The notes under the pieces were generated by a model. The model searched no databases and had not been told where the DNA came from. It saw only the letters and a list, made by a program, of their open reading frames with translations. From contig CAZYMU010000009.1 in assembly GCA_964648465.1 (NCBI GenBank), positions 1 to 64,000 on the forward strand: a stretch of 64,000 nucleotides of DNA, in the 5' to 3' direction. Below, one piece after another: positions 36,641-45,124 of this stretch (its first letter is position 1; the number at the start of each line of letters is the position of its first letter). Position numbers and translations under genes: made by a program. Source of the stretch: Aminicenans sp964648465 (GTDB lineage: Bacteria; Acidobacteriota; Aminicenantia; Aminicenantales; Aminicenantaceae).

Positions 36641-37411
36641 CTAAAACAACCCAGCAAACAAAACATCTGCATGGAACATCTCACGTGTTCTGCGCCTGAC
36701 TTTCCAATCTACAGTCTCTTTTATATCGAGATAAAACCAGAATTCATCAAAAAGTCTTAACTTATCCACATAATAAATCCCGAAATCACTGAAATTATCG
36801 ATAATAATCTTGCCAACTTCTTTTCCCTTATCATCACGAACTTCAATTCTACTAGTCTCTTCGATTTTATCCAGTTTTCCATATACTTTACATTTACCCT
36901 TTTCTTCCCACGTATTCTTCTTATCATAGGCAAGATTTTCTAAGGGGACAAAATCACCCCTTTCTTTTAAGCCTATGTAATCTTCGAAAACTACTTCCTC
37001 ACTTCTTGTAAAAACATTCATCCACTGTCCATTCTCATCCTTAACATCAATCTTATCAGCAACTAAAATAGAAGGCCTTTCAGGAGAAAATGTTCCCTCC
37101 CCCTTGACCTCTTTTCCTAACAGAGTGCTTATGTCGCCTGATTCCAAATTCCCCTGAACAATTATATCAAATCCTCGAGCTTCAGGGATAAAAACATATT
37201 TGCCAAAAGCAATTTTCACACTTCCTTCGAACTCAATGATTCCTTCTTTTTCAGGGGTAATTTTTTCCTGTTCCGATATTTCTTCCGCCTTTTTACAAGC
37301 CACTATTCCTACAAAGACCAATAAAAAAGCTAAACAAATCAACCCCACGATACGAAACATTTTACCTAATTTTTCTTTCCCATCTGTTGAAACCAATATT
37401 CTATTAGCCAT
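36641..37411 (-). CDS. Predicted lipoprotein of unknown function
   Basis: 256 residues. A long positive N-terminus leads to a hydrophobic stretch ending in a lipobox (FVGIVAC). The mature part (about 220 residues) has two regions resembling small beta-barrel units, with no family I can name. The ATG at 37411 is supported by GGAGGTG eight bases upstream; a later ATG (MFRIVG) would give a more usual signal peptide but has a poor ribosome site. Confidence 0.55.
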   Translation of the reverse strand: MANRILVSTDGKEKLGKMFRIVGLICLAFLLVFVGIVACKKAEEISEQEKITPEKEGIIEFEGSVKIAFGKYVFIPEARGFDIIVQGNLESGDISTLLGKEVKGEGTFSPERPSILVADKIDVKDENGQWMNVFTRSEEVVFEDYIGLKERGDFVPLENLAYDKKNTWEEKGKCKVYGKLDKIEETSRIEVRDDKGKEVGKIIIDNFSDFGIYYVDKLRLFDEFWFYLDIKETVDWKVRRRTREMFHADVLFAGLF

Positions 37412-37618
37412 AACTCACACCTCCAAAACTTTAATCATTCAATATCACCACAAAATACCGCAGAAGCTTTTCCTTTCTACAGAAGAAACACTTCTTCCTT
37501 TTCTTCCTCAAATTAGGATATTTTATACCATTGAAGCTAATAAAAGTAAAGAAGAAAATTAATTATTGTCGAGTAAAATTTAACTAGGCTTTCTTTAATA
37601 TAACAGAGAAGTAGTTTT

Positions 37619-39724
37619 TTACTTTATTCTTATTTTTTTGCTTGATGAAGAACTAGAAGAAACTCTTCTTGAAGAACGGCTAACTTTTGATTTAAAAGAA
37701 CTTGAAGTCCGCTTGGGAACAGAATAACTTCTTGACGAGGAAACTCTTTTCCCTACCGAACTTGAGGAAGTCATACTTCTTGAATAATTTTTAGAGGGAG
37801 CCGTATAAAATCTCTTTTTTGCAGAGCTCTTAAAGGATGAACCAACACTGGAAGAATATCTGGACCTTATTACGCTACTCGATGTACTAACCCTTGGTGA
37901 TTTTGAATACAGACGAGTCTTGTTTTGGCTCGTACTGGTTCTGTAGCGAGAAGAAAAATTTGAGTTTCGGGAAGAATAACTCTTAATAGATGATGACTTG
38001 GCCCCTGTTCTGGATGTTTTCTGTGAGTTTAATCCACTGTTTTTTTTCAACGTCTCCCTGTTCAATTGTGGATTAGATGGGTAAATTCTGCTTTTATAAT
38101 TATTTATCGGGGTTCTTGATGAATAGGCATTGGAAGATCTGGAGGCAAGACCAGTTCCGCTATTCTTTGAGAAAGAAGAGCTTCTCTGTTTAACTGGGAC
38201 AGAAGAAATTGAACGTGAAAATGAAGTTCGCTGCGAAGGATAATTTTTTATCTTAGACCGGGAACTGTATTTTTGAGACGAATCCGATTTAACACCCCCA
38301 GAAAGATGTGCTTTTACAGGCTGAGAATACCTGTTCTTTTCAGAGTATAACCGTGAATTAGACATGTTCGATGTTCTGGGTTTTTTAATCAAAGAAGTCT
38401 TGACTCGGGAAGGGCTCGCACGAGAAGGCAAACCAGAGCTTTTTGCTGAAGAGTATGTTTTCCCAACATTACGTATTTTTGATCTTGAAAAAACCTCTAC
38501 CACAGCGGAATCATGCATTCTTACTTTATTCTTTGCAAGGCTACTATCCGGCTGTAAAGATGACAAAGATATTTTTCCTAGCCGTGTAACCTGGCTCTGA
38601 GTTAATGCAACTTTAGTTATTTGTCGGGCCTGAAGTTGATTCTTGTGAACCACTGTTAGGGCTCGGGAATTGACAGGATAATGACCGCCATAATACCTGC
38701 TATAAAAATGATTATTGACGATAACCACTGGATAACCATAATAGCTTAAAGGGCACCACCCAAAATAATTATACCCCCTGTGCCAATGTACCCATGCAGG
38801 CCCCCAGGATCTTGTCGGAATCCAGTGCCATCCAAGGCCCAACCTCCAGTGCCATCTCCCATAATGATATACACACCATCCCCAAGGCTCATAGGGAACC
38901 CATGTCCATCCTATAATGGGATACCAGGTCCATCTTCCATTATAATAAGGCCTCCATGAATCATAATACACATTTGGAATCCAGACATGTCCATAAGGGC
39001 GCTCATAAACCCATCGTCCGTTATAGGCCAATTCAGACTCATATTCATAAAGTTCAGAAGGAAGATAACTTCTTCCTACACTTCGATTACACAACTCATC
39101 ACGAGACCTGTTCCACTCTGCAAAACTCTCTGCGCTGTTTTCATAAAACCGATTCTCACCAGAAGAAAAATATCCATTTTGAGCTACCAACATCTCTTCA
39201 GTATTCACCAATAAAGAGCCCTTTTCCCCAGCAGTTTCCGCTGCTCCTTCCAGCACATGAAACTCTGTTTCTTTGTTATCTCTTACAATAAAATTATAAA
39301 GCCCTTTATCCAATATATAGAAGGAAGCATCCGGTGTATGTATTTCAAAATCCTTTTCTCTCTCTAAAAAATTTACTCTCAAATATGCACTTCCAGAAAG
39401 CAGATTGAGTTTAATCAGGTCATTCTCTCTCCTCGGAAGATTGATAAAATCAACCTGAGTATAGCTGTCAACACGCAAGTAATTTTTCCTTCCAAAATGA
39501 ATCTCTGCACGTCCATCTCTTGTCCCCAGTTTTTCACCTTCAACAAGCGCTAAATTTACAGTGCCTTCCTCATATCCCAGATCTTCTGTTCTCTGGATAA
39601 ATACATCTCCCTTCACATAACTTAACCTAGCATAACTATAACCGTAATATTCAGGGGCCTCATATGAAAAAGTCAAAGAAACAAAAAAAGCCAAACATGA
39701 GATAAAAACCATTAGCTTTTTCAT
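37619..39724 (-). CDS. FecR/DUF6600 protein with Ser/Arg/Lys-rich tail
   Basis: 701 residues. Signal peptide (to about Y20), a FecR-like domain (about 28-185; RLSYVKGDVFIQRTED...AEIHFGRKNYLRVDSYTQVDF), then a Trp/Tyr/Pro-rich DUF6600 region (about 215-345, many GWxWxP-like units), then about 340 residues very rich in Ser, Arg, Lys and Tyr with little hydrophobic content, probably disordered. Start ATG 39724 (MKKLMVF) has GGAGGCG upstream; the longer frame is unlikely. Function unknown; a surface or DNA/polyanion-binding role of the basic tail is speculation. Sigma-54 promoter at 39748. Confidence 0.75.
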   Translation of the reverse strand: MKKLMVFISCLAFFVSLTFSYEAPEYYGYSYARLSYVKGDVFIQRTEDLGYEEGTVNLALVEGEKLGTRDGRAEIHFGRKNYLRVDSYTQVDFINLPRRENDLIKLNLLSGSAYLRVNFLEREKDFEIHTPDASFYILDKGLYNFIVRDNKETEFHVLEGAAETAGEKGSLLVNTEEMLVAQNGYFSSGENRFYENSAESFAEWNRSRDELCNRSVGRSYLPSELYEYESELAYNGRWVYERPYGHVWIPNVYYDSWRPYYNGRWTWYPIIGWTWVPYEPWGWCVYHYGRWHWRLGLGWHWIPTRSWGPAWVHWHRGYNYFGWCPLSYYGYPVVIVNNHFYSRYYGGHYPVNSRALTVVHKNQLQARQITKVALTQSQVTRLGKISLSSLQPDSSLAKNKVRMHDSAVVEVFSRSKIRNVGKTYSSAKSSGLPSRASPSRVKTSLIKKPRTSNMSNSRLYSEKNRYSQPVKAHLSGGVKSDSSQKYSSRSKIKNYPSQRTSFSRSISSVPVKQRSSSFSKNSGTGLASRSSNAYSSRTPINNYKSRIYPSNPQLNRETLKKNSGLNSQKTSRTGAKSSSIKSYSSRNSNFSSRYRTSTSQNKTRLYSKSPRVSTSSSVIRSRYSSSVGSSFKSSAKKRFYTAPSKNYSRSMTSSSSVGKRVSSSRSYSVPKRTSSSFKSKVSRSSRRVSSSSSSSKKIRIK

Positions 39725-39747
39725 TTTCGCCTCCAAACAACGACAAA

Positions 39748-39763
39748 AGCAAAAAATATGCCA
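39748..39763 (-). promoter_or_regulatory. Sigma-54 promoter for the FecR/DUF6600 gene
   Basis: On the minus strand this reads TGGCATATTTTTTGCT, with GG-N10-GC spacing. The predicted start near 39737 leaves a short leader (about 13 bases) that still includes the GGAGG ribosome site. Confidence 0.7.
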
Positions 39764-39954
39764 ATTAGATTCCTCCTGTTTATGAAAAAATAAAAGATCC
39801 TGACTGTACTTATTTAAGGACAATTGACCAGATAATGATAAGACCCAAAGAGAAAATATAGACCAATTTAACTCATTCTCAATAGAAGTCTCATAACTGC
39901 TTTATTCTATCTCATTCATATAATAATATTTAAATATATTATCGGCATTCTTTA

Positions 39955-40300
39955 TGAATAATCCAGGAGAACGTGGATTGTTCACAAGCCAAGCTTGCCG
40001 CAGATGCAAGGCACAGCACATGAAGTTGTGGTCCTTCACCACGAATGGGCTGTAACGAAGCGATATTGAAAGATTTAGCCTTTATGAGTCGATTTTAGAG
40101 GGAACCCGACGCGAAGTCGGGCCTGATGGATGGGTGAGCACTGTAGAATCAAAGGGGCGATGCTAATAATGGCTCAAGGACATTACAGCGCTGTTTAAGA
40201 TAAACACGCGGAGTTCCAGCAAAGCCGAGAAGATAGGGGAGGAAATGGCATTAAAAATCTTACTGAATCTGCAGAAACCTCGGCTTATGAATAATTCAGG
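39955..40300. mobile_element. Second repeat element, composite ends
   Basis: An inward repeat end TGAATAATCCAGG (39955-39967), four bases AGAA, then an element opening CGTGGATTGTTCA (39972-39984) and closing TGAATAATTCAGG (40288-40300) before TTAG. Its first 80 bases match the element at 28699 (hairpin arms ACAGCACAT 40013-40021 and ATGGGCTGT 40045-40053). The remaining interior is different and contains a perfect stem CCCGAC/GTCGGG (40105-40121) with loop GCGAA. No open reading frame and no matching target duplication. The rest of the 39725-40414 gap shows nothing else. Confidence 0.55.
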
Positions 40301-40414
40301 TTAGATTCCAGATTTTTAGAATAGAAAAAGCAATTACTGAAAACTAAAATTTGGTTGTTGATAGGAAGAAGCAGTCTTTTCAGTAAGGTTGCTTTTTCCC
40401 CTGCAATAAAAATA

Positions 40415-40612
40415 CTATTTCTTCTTCAGTATGGGCATACCTGTTCTTTCTGTCTCGATGACTTTATAGGCATCAGGGACACTGTCCAATGACCCTTCTC
40501 TGATATCTCGAGCAAAAAAGTAAATTCTCTGCTGTCTCCCACCCTTTAGGTTAACATCCTTGTAATGAAGATAATACTTAACACCTTTTGAATTAATAAA
40601 CTCAAATGCCAT
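40415..40612 (-). CDS. Small conserved protein of unknown function
   Basis: 65 residues, MAFEFINSKGVKYYLHYKDVNLKGGRQQR... ending in GMPILKKK. Clean start with AGGGAGGTAGAATAAATG-type ribosome site and codon use like its neighbours. It has the look of a widely conserved short bacterial hypothetical protein, but I know of no function. Sits alone between a repeat element and a long non-coding stretch. Confidence 0.65.
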   Translation of the reverse strand: MAFEFINSKGVKYYLHYKDVNLKGGRQQRIYFFARDIREGSLDSVPDAYKVIETERTGMPILKKK

Positions 40613-40962
40613 TTATTCTACCTCCCTATTAATTTTTATTTACAAACAGATACTGCAAACATAATAACAATCATACTTCTCTTTATGCAAGCCTTCTTTC
40701 CATAAATAATGAATTTCTATTGAGAACTCTTGCCAAACATATCGGGTCTTGTCCATTTTTATAAAAAAACAGGGGGATGTCAAGAATAAATTTGGAAAAA
40801 TGTCAAGGTAAAGTAAAGCTCATCACAAAAATGGATGTTTGAATAGAAAATAAAAAGAAGAGAAAAAGATGAATTTGGCACTCTTTATCTAGTTGCGCAT
40901 TATTTTAATGTAATGTGTCCCGAATATTCTTTATAAAATTTAAATATATTTATTTTTTTATC

Positions 40963-40990
40963 TTGACTTTTATTTTTTTCCTGTCATAAT
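40963..40990 (+). promoter_or_regulatory. Promoter upstream of the structured leader
   Basis: TTGACT (40963-40968), 16-base spacer, CATAAT (40985-40990). It points to the structured stretch at 41007-41078 and the phosphoesterase gene at 41196. Confidence 0.55.
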
Positions 40991-41006
40991 AATAGTGGTT
41001 CTTTTA

Positions 41007-41078
41007 GGCGGGCTGGAGAGAGCCCCCACCTTTTTTGGTTCCCATCATCAACCCCCCTTTTGCTGACAACAGCCCGCT
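41007..41078 (+). ncRNA. Putative structured leader or small RNA with alternative pairings
   Basis: GCGGGCTG (41008-41015) can pair perfectly with CAGCCCGC (41070-41077). Its GGGCT (41010-41014) can instead pair with AGCCC (41021-41025) to form a hairpin followed a few bases later by six T (41031-41036), i.e. a terminator-like fold. The two pairings exclude each other, as in attenuators and riboswitches. The locally GC-rich block sits in an AT-rich 583-base gap. I match it to no known RNA family. The rest of the gap shows only the solo repeat end at 41147. Confidence 0.4.
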
Positions 41079-41146
41079 CTTTATTTAGAATCATTCCTCA
41101 AGCTTCATCATCCCTTGACTTGGTAAATATGTTCTCATATCATTTA

Positions 41147-41170
41147 CCTGAATTATTCATGAAAACCGTC
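41147..41170. repeat. Solo repeat end CCTGAATTATTCATGAAAAC
   Basis: CCTGAATTATTCATGAAAAC followed by CGTC. Near-identical to the solo end at 35811. It ends 25 bases before the phosphoesterase ATG, so it may lie in that gene's leader. Confidence 0.55.
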
Positions 41171-41195
41171 AATCAAATATATTTAAGGTAGGAAC

Positions 41196-42278
41196 ATGTT
41201 TAGACATAGAATGAACAAAAAATTTGGCGAAATCTACAGAGAGGCAAAAAAACCTGAAAACCAAATTCCTTTGGACCTTAAAAGGGATCTCTTTGTGCTT
41301 TTCTCAGACCACCACAAAGGTGACGGAAGTCCTGCCGACGACTTTAAAAAAAATGCTATCCTCTATGACTTTGCATTATCATATTACAAAAAAAATGGAT
41401 ATAAGCTCATTGTTCTAGGAGATAACGAAGAACTTTGGGAAAATCATTATGACAGTATCTTGGTAAACTATAAAGCATTAATCGAGAAAGAAATCGAAAT
41501 GGCATTAGACAGTCCTGACAACAAGAAAATAAGACTGTGGGGAAACCATGATAAAGAAATTTCTCTTCGAAAATTCAGACACTCTAAACATACACAATAT
41601 AAAAAAGTCCTTAAGAATGTTGAGTACAGAGAAGGTCTCTGCCTAGGAGAAAACATATTTCTCATACACGGTCATCAAGGAAGATTCTTCGACGATATAG
41701 CATGGAAAATAAGCAGGTGGGCTGTCCAGTTTATATGGAAAACGATCCAAAAAATCTTTAACATAGGAATCGACGGCCCTGCAGAAAATTTTAAGATTCG
41801 TGACAATCTAGAAATGGAATATTATAAATGGGCCAAGAAAAACCATACAATTCTGATATGCGGCCATACTCATAGAGCTGTTTTTGCATCCTCGACTCAT
41901 ATTGACTCTTTACATAGCGAAATCCAGCAGTTAAAGGGATTGCTGGATCATATATCTTCTGACAAAAAGGAAAATATTGAAAAAGAAATAATTTCCAGAC
42001 AGAGGCAAATAGAGAAAATTCTTATGCCCAGATCAGGAAAAACTCCCAAACCATTCGAAGAAAAATCAATTCGGCCAGTCCCATGTTATTTCAACGACGG
42101 CTGCTGCGGTTATACAAACGGAATAACCTGCATTGAAATAGAAAAAGGAATCATCCGACTCATCAAATGGCAGCGTCAAGAAAAAAGAAGAATAATCTTC
42201 GGTGAACGCAATTTGCAGCTTCTTCTTAAATATATCAAGAAAGGCCTGCCTCTTGATGATCCTTTAAAGCCTGCATAA
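41196..42278 (+). CDS. Calcineurin-like metallophosphoesterase
   Basis: 360 residues with the metallophosphoesterase motifs in order: FSDHHKGDG (D38, H40), LGDNEELWE (D76), WGNHDKE (N117, H118), LIHGHQG and CGHTHRA. A helical insertion lies between about 240 and 290. No signal peptide. UDP-diacylglucosamine hydrolase-like or general phosphoesterase activity is possible; substrate unknown. ATG at 41196 has AAGGTAGGA upstream. Followed by a terminator at 42319. Confidence 0.85.
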   Translation: MFRHRMNKKFGEIYREAKKPENQIPLDLKRDLFVLFSDHHKGDGSPADDFKKNAILYDFALSYYKKNGYKLIVLGDNEELWENHYDSILVNYKALIEKEIEMALDSPDNKKIRLWGNHDKEISLRKFRHSKHTQYKKVLKNVEYREGLCLGENIFLIHGHQGRFFDDIAWKISRWAVQFIWKTIQKIFNIGIDGPAENFKIRDNLEMEYYKWAKKNHTILICGHTHRAVFASSTHIDSLHSEIQQLKGLLDHISSDKKENIEKEIISRQRQIEKILMPRSGKTPKPFEEKSIRPVPCYFNDGCCGYTNGITCIEIEKGIIRLIKWQRQEKRRIIFGERNLQLLLKYIKKGLPLDDPLKPA

Positions 42279-42318
42279 TCCGAATTATATATTTTAGCTA
42301 ACCTGTGGAAGGAGGACA

Positions 42319-42342
42319 GGAGAGGAAGTGTCCTTCCTCTCC
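42319..42342 (+). terminator. Intrinsic terminator after the phosphoesterase
   Basis: Perfect 10-base stem GGAGAGGAAG (42319-42328) with CTTCCTCTCC (42333-42342), loop TGTC, followed by CTTTTC. It lies 41 bases past the stop. Confidence 0.8.
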
Positions 42343-42441
42343 CTTTTCAAAACCTTGACGCTGCCTTGGATGAGAAATTTCATCACGTCAAAATTTCCTC
42401 AAAATTAGTAAAATTCTGACATAATACTAATATCAGGTCAA

Positions 42442-42469
42442 TCACCCCTAAAGAGGATTCAAGGGGTGA
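42442..42469. other. Hairpin in the 42279-42603 gap
   Basis: TCACCCCT (42442-42449) pairs with AGGGGTGA (42462-42469) around 12 bases, followed by ATTTT. It may be a second terminator or a regulatory stem upstream of the ABC operon promoter. Beyond this, the terminator and the promoter, the gap holds nothing I can name. Confidence 0.4.
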
Positions 42470-42561
42470 ATTTTAAAACACTCTATCCCAGCGCTGATCT
42501 TCAAAGCAGTTCTTCCTGGACTGACAAGCATAAGCGCATCTTCAAGTTTTTTAAAGCAAAT

Positions 42562-42589
42562 TTGAAATAAAAACTATTTTCCTTATAAT
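42562..42589 (+). promoter_or_regulatory. Promoter of the ABC/prepilin peptidase operon
   Basis: TTGAAA (42562-42567), 16-base spacer, perfect TATAAT (42584-42589). A start near 42596 would leave only about eight bases before the ATG at 42604, so the mRNA would be nearly leaderless. Confidence 0.65.
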
Positions 42590-42603
42590 AGAGAAAGAAT
42601 CCT

Positions 42604-43521
42604 ATGGTAACAGCACTAACAATCGAGAATCTCCATAAATCATTTAAAACTGGCTTTATACCCAAAAAAGTTAAAATTCTCAGTGGAATATCTCTAGACG
42701 TCAAAAAGGGGGAAATCTTTGGCTATCTTGGGCCAAACGGTGCAGGAAAAACAACAACCATTAAGTGCATCCTCGGCCTCATCTTTCCGGAAGAAGGTGA
42801 AATTAAAATTTTTGGCCAGCCCAATCTCTCGCTTCAAGCCAAGGAACAAATAGGATTTCTTCCTGAAAACCCATATTTTTACGATCATCTTACAGCATCA
42901 GAATTCCTGCATTTTTACGGCCAACTATCCACTTTCGAGAAACAAGAAAAAGAAGAAAAAGTTAACAGCTTGCTCCATCTTGTAGGATTGGAGCAGTCAG
43001 CAAACCTGCAGCTTCGCAAATTTTCCCGAGGAATGCTTCAGAGAATAGGCATGGCCCAGACACTTCTTAATGATCCTTCGCTTGTCCTTCTAGATGAACC
43101 TCTCGGAGGCCTTGATCCCATTGGAAGAAAAGAAATAAGAGATATAATTGTCAGTCTCAAGGAAAAAGGAAAAACTGTTTTTCTTTCTTCCCACATACTT
43201 CAGGATATTGAAATGATTTGTGATCGGGTAGCTATCATCGTTGACGGTCAAATTATCAACCAGGGAAAGCTTCAAGACTTGATTTCAGAAAAAGTCCTGT
43301 TCACTGAAGTTGTTGTCTCTGGAATAGAAAAAAAATATCTTGAAGGTATAGGGGAAGGCTTATCAACCCAAGGAGGACAAACCTTTCTCAAAATTTTCGA
43401 CGATGAAAAACTTGAAAAGGTCCTCCAGTATGTCCAATCCAAACAAGGAAAAATACATACGCTTATTCCCAGGACAGAAACTCTGGAAGACCTTTTTGTT
43501 GGAATTGTGAAACAAAAATGA
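42604..43521 (+). CDS. ABC transporter ATP-binding protein
   Basis: 305 residues. Walker A GPNGAGKTT, Q-loop IGFLPENPYFYDHLT, signature FSRGMLQRIG (C-loop variant of LSGGQ), Walker B LVLLDEPLGGLDP, H-loop SSHIL. ABC-2/NosF-like class with a C-terminal accessory domain. It powers the adjacent permease, with which it overlaps by four bases. Weak ribosome site, consistent with a near-leaderless transcript. Confidence 0.92.
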   Translation: MVTALTIENLHKSFKTGFIPKKVKILSGISLDVKKGEIFGYLGPNGAGKTTTIKCILGLIFPEEGEIKIFGQPNLSLQAKEQIGFLPENPYFYDHLTASEFLHFYGQLSTFEKQEKEEKVNSLLHLVGLEQSANLQLRKFSRGMLQRIGMAQTLLNDPSLVLLDEPLGGLDPIGRKEIRDIIVSLKEKGKTVFLSSHILQDIEMICDRVAIIVDGQIINQGKLQDLISEKVLFTEVVVSGIEKKYLEGIGEGLSTQGGQTFLKIFDDEKLEKVLQYVQSKQGKIHTLIPRTETLEDLFVGIVKQK

Positions 43522-44282
43522 AAATACGTGCTATTGCTTTAAACACATTTAAAGAGGCTATTAGAGACAGAATACTCTATCTTCTTCTCTTTTTTGCTGC
43601 TGTAAGCCTTTTGTTTTCACGTTTTCTTGCTCTTCTTACGGTTGGAGACAGAGTTAAAATAATCAGAGATGTCGGGCTTAGTTCTATTTCGATTTTCGGC
43701 GTCTTAATGGCCATCCTGATAGGAACAGGACTCGTCTACAAGGAAATCGACAAAAAAACTATTTATACTCTTCTTTCTAAACCTGTCCATAGATACCAAT
43801 TCCTATTGGGGAAATTCTTGGGCTTAATCATAACTCTTTTCATCATGCTTTTCTTTATGAGCTTCATATTTATTGCTCTGGTATTTTTTCATACATTTAA
43901 GATTGAATGGAACTTGCTTATCCCTATCTTTTTCGTCTTTTTTGAACTCTGCCTCATCACAGCTGTAGCCATACTATTCTCCTGTTTCTCAACACCCATA
44001 TTAAGCTCTATCTTTTCTCTTGCTTTCTACCTTATTGGCCATCTTTCCTGGGGATTGGAAGGTCTTATTCAAAAAATGAAGCCCGGTGTAGGAAAGATTC
44101 TGGCACAAATTGTTTATACTTTTCTTCCTGACCTGGAAAATTTTAATTTCAAGACTGAAATTGTTCAACACCTGCCAATTCCTTCCAAAATTTTTATCAT
44201 CTCCACCCTGTATGGATTCTTCTATACTCTTTTTATCCTTGCCCTGGCTATGCTTATTTTCAGAAGACGAAACTTTATCTAG
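43518..44282 (+). CDS. ABC-2 type (NosY-like) permease
   Basis: 254 residues with about six helices. The start MKIRAIALNTFKEAIRDRILYLLLFFA is typical of NosY/ABC-2 permeases. The ATG overlaps the ATPase stop (ATGA). With the ATPase it forms a likely exporter; position before a TPR protein and prepilin peptidase suggests a link to pilus or envelope biogenesis (inference). Confidence 0.85.
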   Translation: MKIRAIALNTFKEAIRDRILYLLLFFAAVSLLFSRFLALLTVGDRVKIIRDVGLSSISIFGVLMAILIGTGLVYKEIDKKTIYTLLSKPVHRYQFLLGKFLGLIITLFIMLFFMSFIFIALVFFHTFKIEWNLLIPIFFVFFELCLITAVAILFSCFSTPILSSIFSLAFYLIGHLSWGLEGLIQKMKPGVGKILAQIVYTFLPDLENFNFKTEIVQHLPIPSKIFIISTLYGFFYTLFILALAMLIFRRRNFI

Positions 44283-44287
44283 ACATA

Positions 44288-45124
44288 ATGAAAAAGACAC
44301 CTCTCGCAATTATTCTTATTTTAAGCTGTCTTATTTTCTTAGGACTTAAGCTCAAAGCGGACAAGATTACTCGTACTAAAGTCCCGGGTTCCTCCATTAT
44401 CTACATTCCTTCTGGAAAATATTTAAGGTTCGCCACATTTGGATTTCCTTCCTTCACGGCTGACATGATCTATATCTGGGCCATCCAGTACTACAGCAAT
44501 TATTCTATCGAGGACAGATTTGATTATCTGGACCACATTTTTTCAATCATCTCTGAGTTAGATCCCCACTATCTTGACCCTTATGAAATCGGGTCCTTAA
44601 TAGCCGCCCATGAAGCCAGAGATGTAAAAACTGCCTGTAAAATTCTTGATAGAGGCCTGGAGAAAAACCCAAAGGAGTGGATTTTCCCATTTGAAGCAGG
44701 GCATATCGCTCAGATGGTAGAAAAGGACTTTGCCCTGGCTCAAAAATATTATAAGAGAACGATGGAGATCGAAGGAGCACCTGCATTAGTCAGAAGACTG
44801 TATGCCAATGCAGCCTTCAAGATTATGGACTATAAAACATCCTTGGAAAACTGGCTGGAAATTTACCAGGAAGCAGAAGATGAACGGATAAAAAAAATCG
44901 CATCCAACCAAATTTATCAAATAAAGACAACCATAGATATCAAGACAATCAAAGAAGCAATCGAAAAATTCAAGGAAAGATTCGGCCGCAATCCCACGGA
45001 ACTAGCCCAGCTCGTGAATGATGGCTTGCTGGATTCTCTCCCAAAAGATCTTGATGGAAAAGAATACATTTATGACTCTCAGACAGGCGGGGTAAAAGCT
45101 CCTACAATATGGTGGAAAAGATAA
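44288..45124 (+). CDS. Membrane-anchored TPR-like protein, pseudopilin-like C-terminus
   Basis: 278 residues: an N-terminal anchor (about 5-23), then helical repeats with TPR character (about 80-200; AHEARDVKTACKILDRGLEKNPKEWIFPFEAGHIA). The C-terminus (FKERFGRNPTELAQLVNDGLLDSLPKDLDGKEYIYDSQTGGV) resembles the end of type II pseudopilins and related proteins. It starts six bases after the permease stop and overlaps the prepilin peptidase gene by 16 bases. Function unknown. Confidence 0.6.
   Translation: MKKTPLAIILILSCLIFLGLKLKADKITRTKVPGSSIIYIPSGKYLRFATFGFPSFTADMIYIWAIQYYSNYSIEDRFDYLDHIFSIISELDPHYLDPYEIGSLIAAHEARDVKTACKILDRGLEKNPKEWIFPFEAGHIAQMVEKDFALAQKYYKRTMEIEGAPALVRRLYANAAFKIMDYKTSLENWLEIYQEAEDERIKKIASNQIYQIKTTIDIKTIKEAIEKFKERFGRNPTELAQLVNDGLLDSLPKDLDGKEYIYDSQTGGVKAPTIWWKR

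Noticed and set aside
37472..37487. A GG-N10-GC spacing on the minus strand upstream of the lipoprotein gene at 36641-37411.
   Set aside because: Neither TGGCA nor TTGC is conserved; likely chance.
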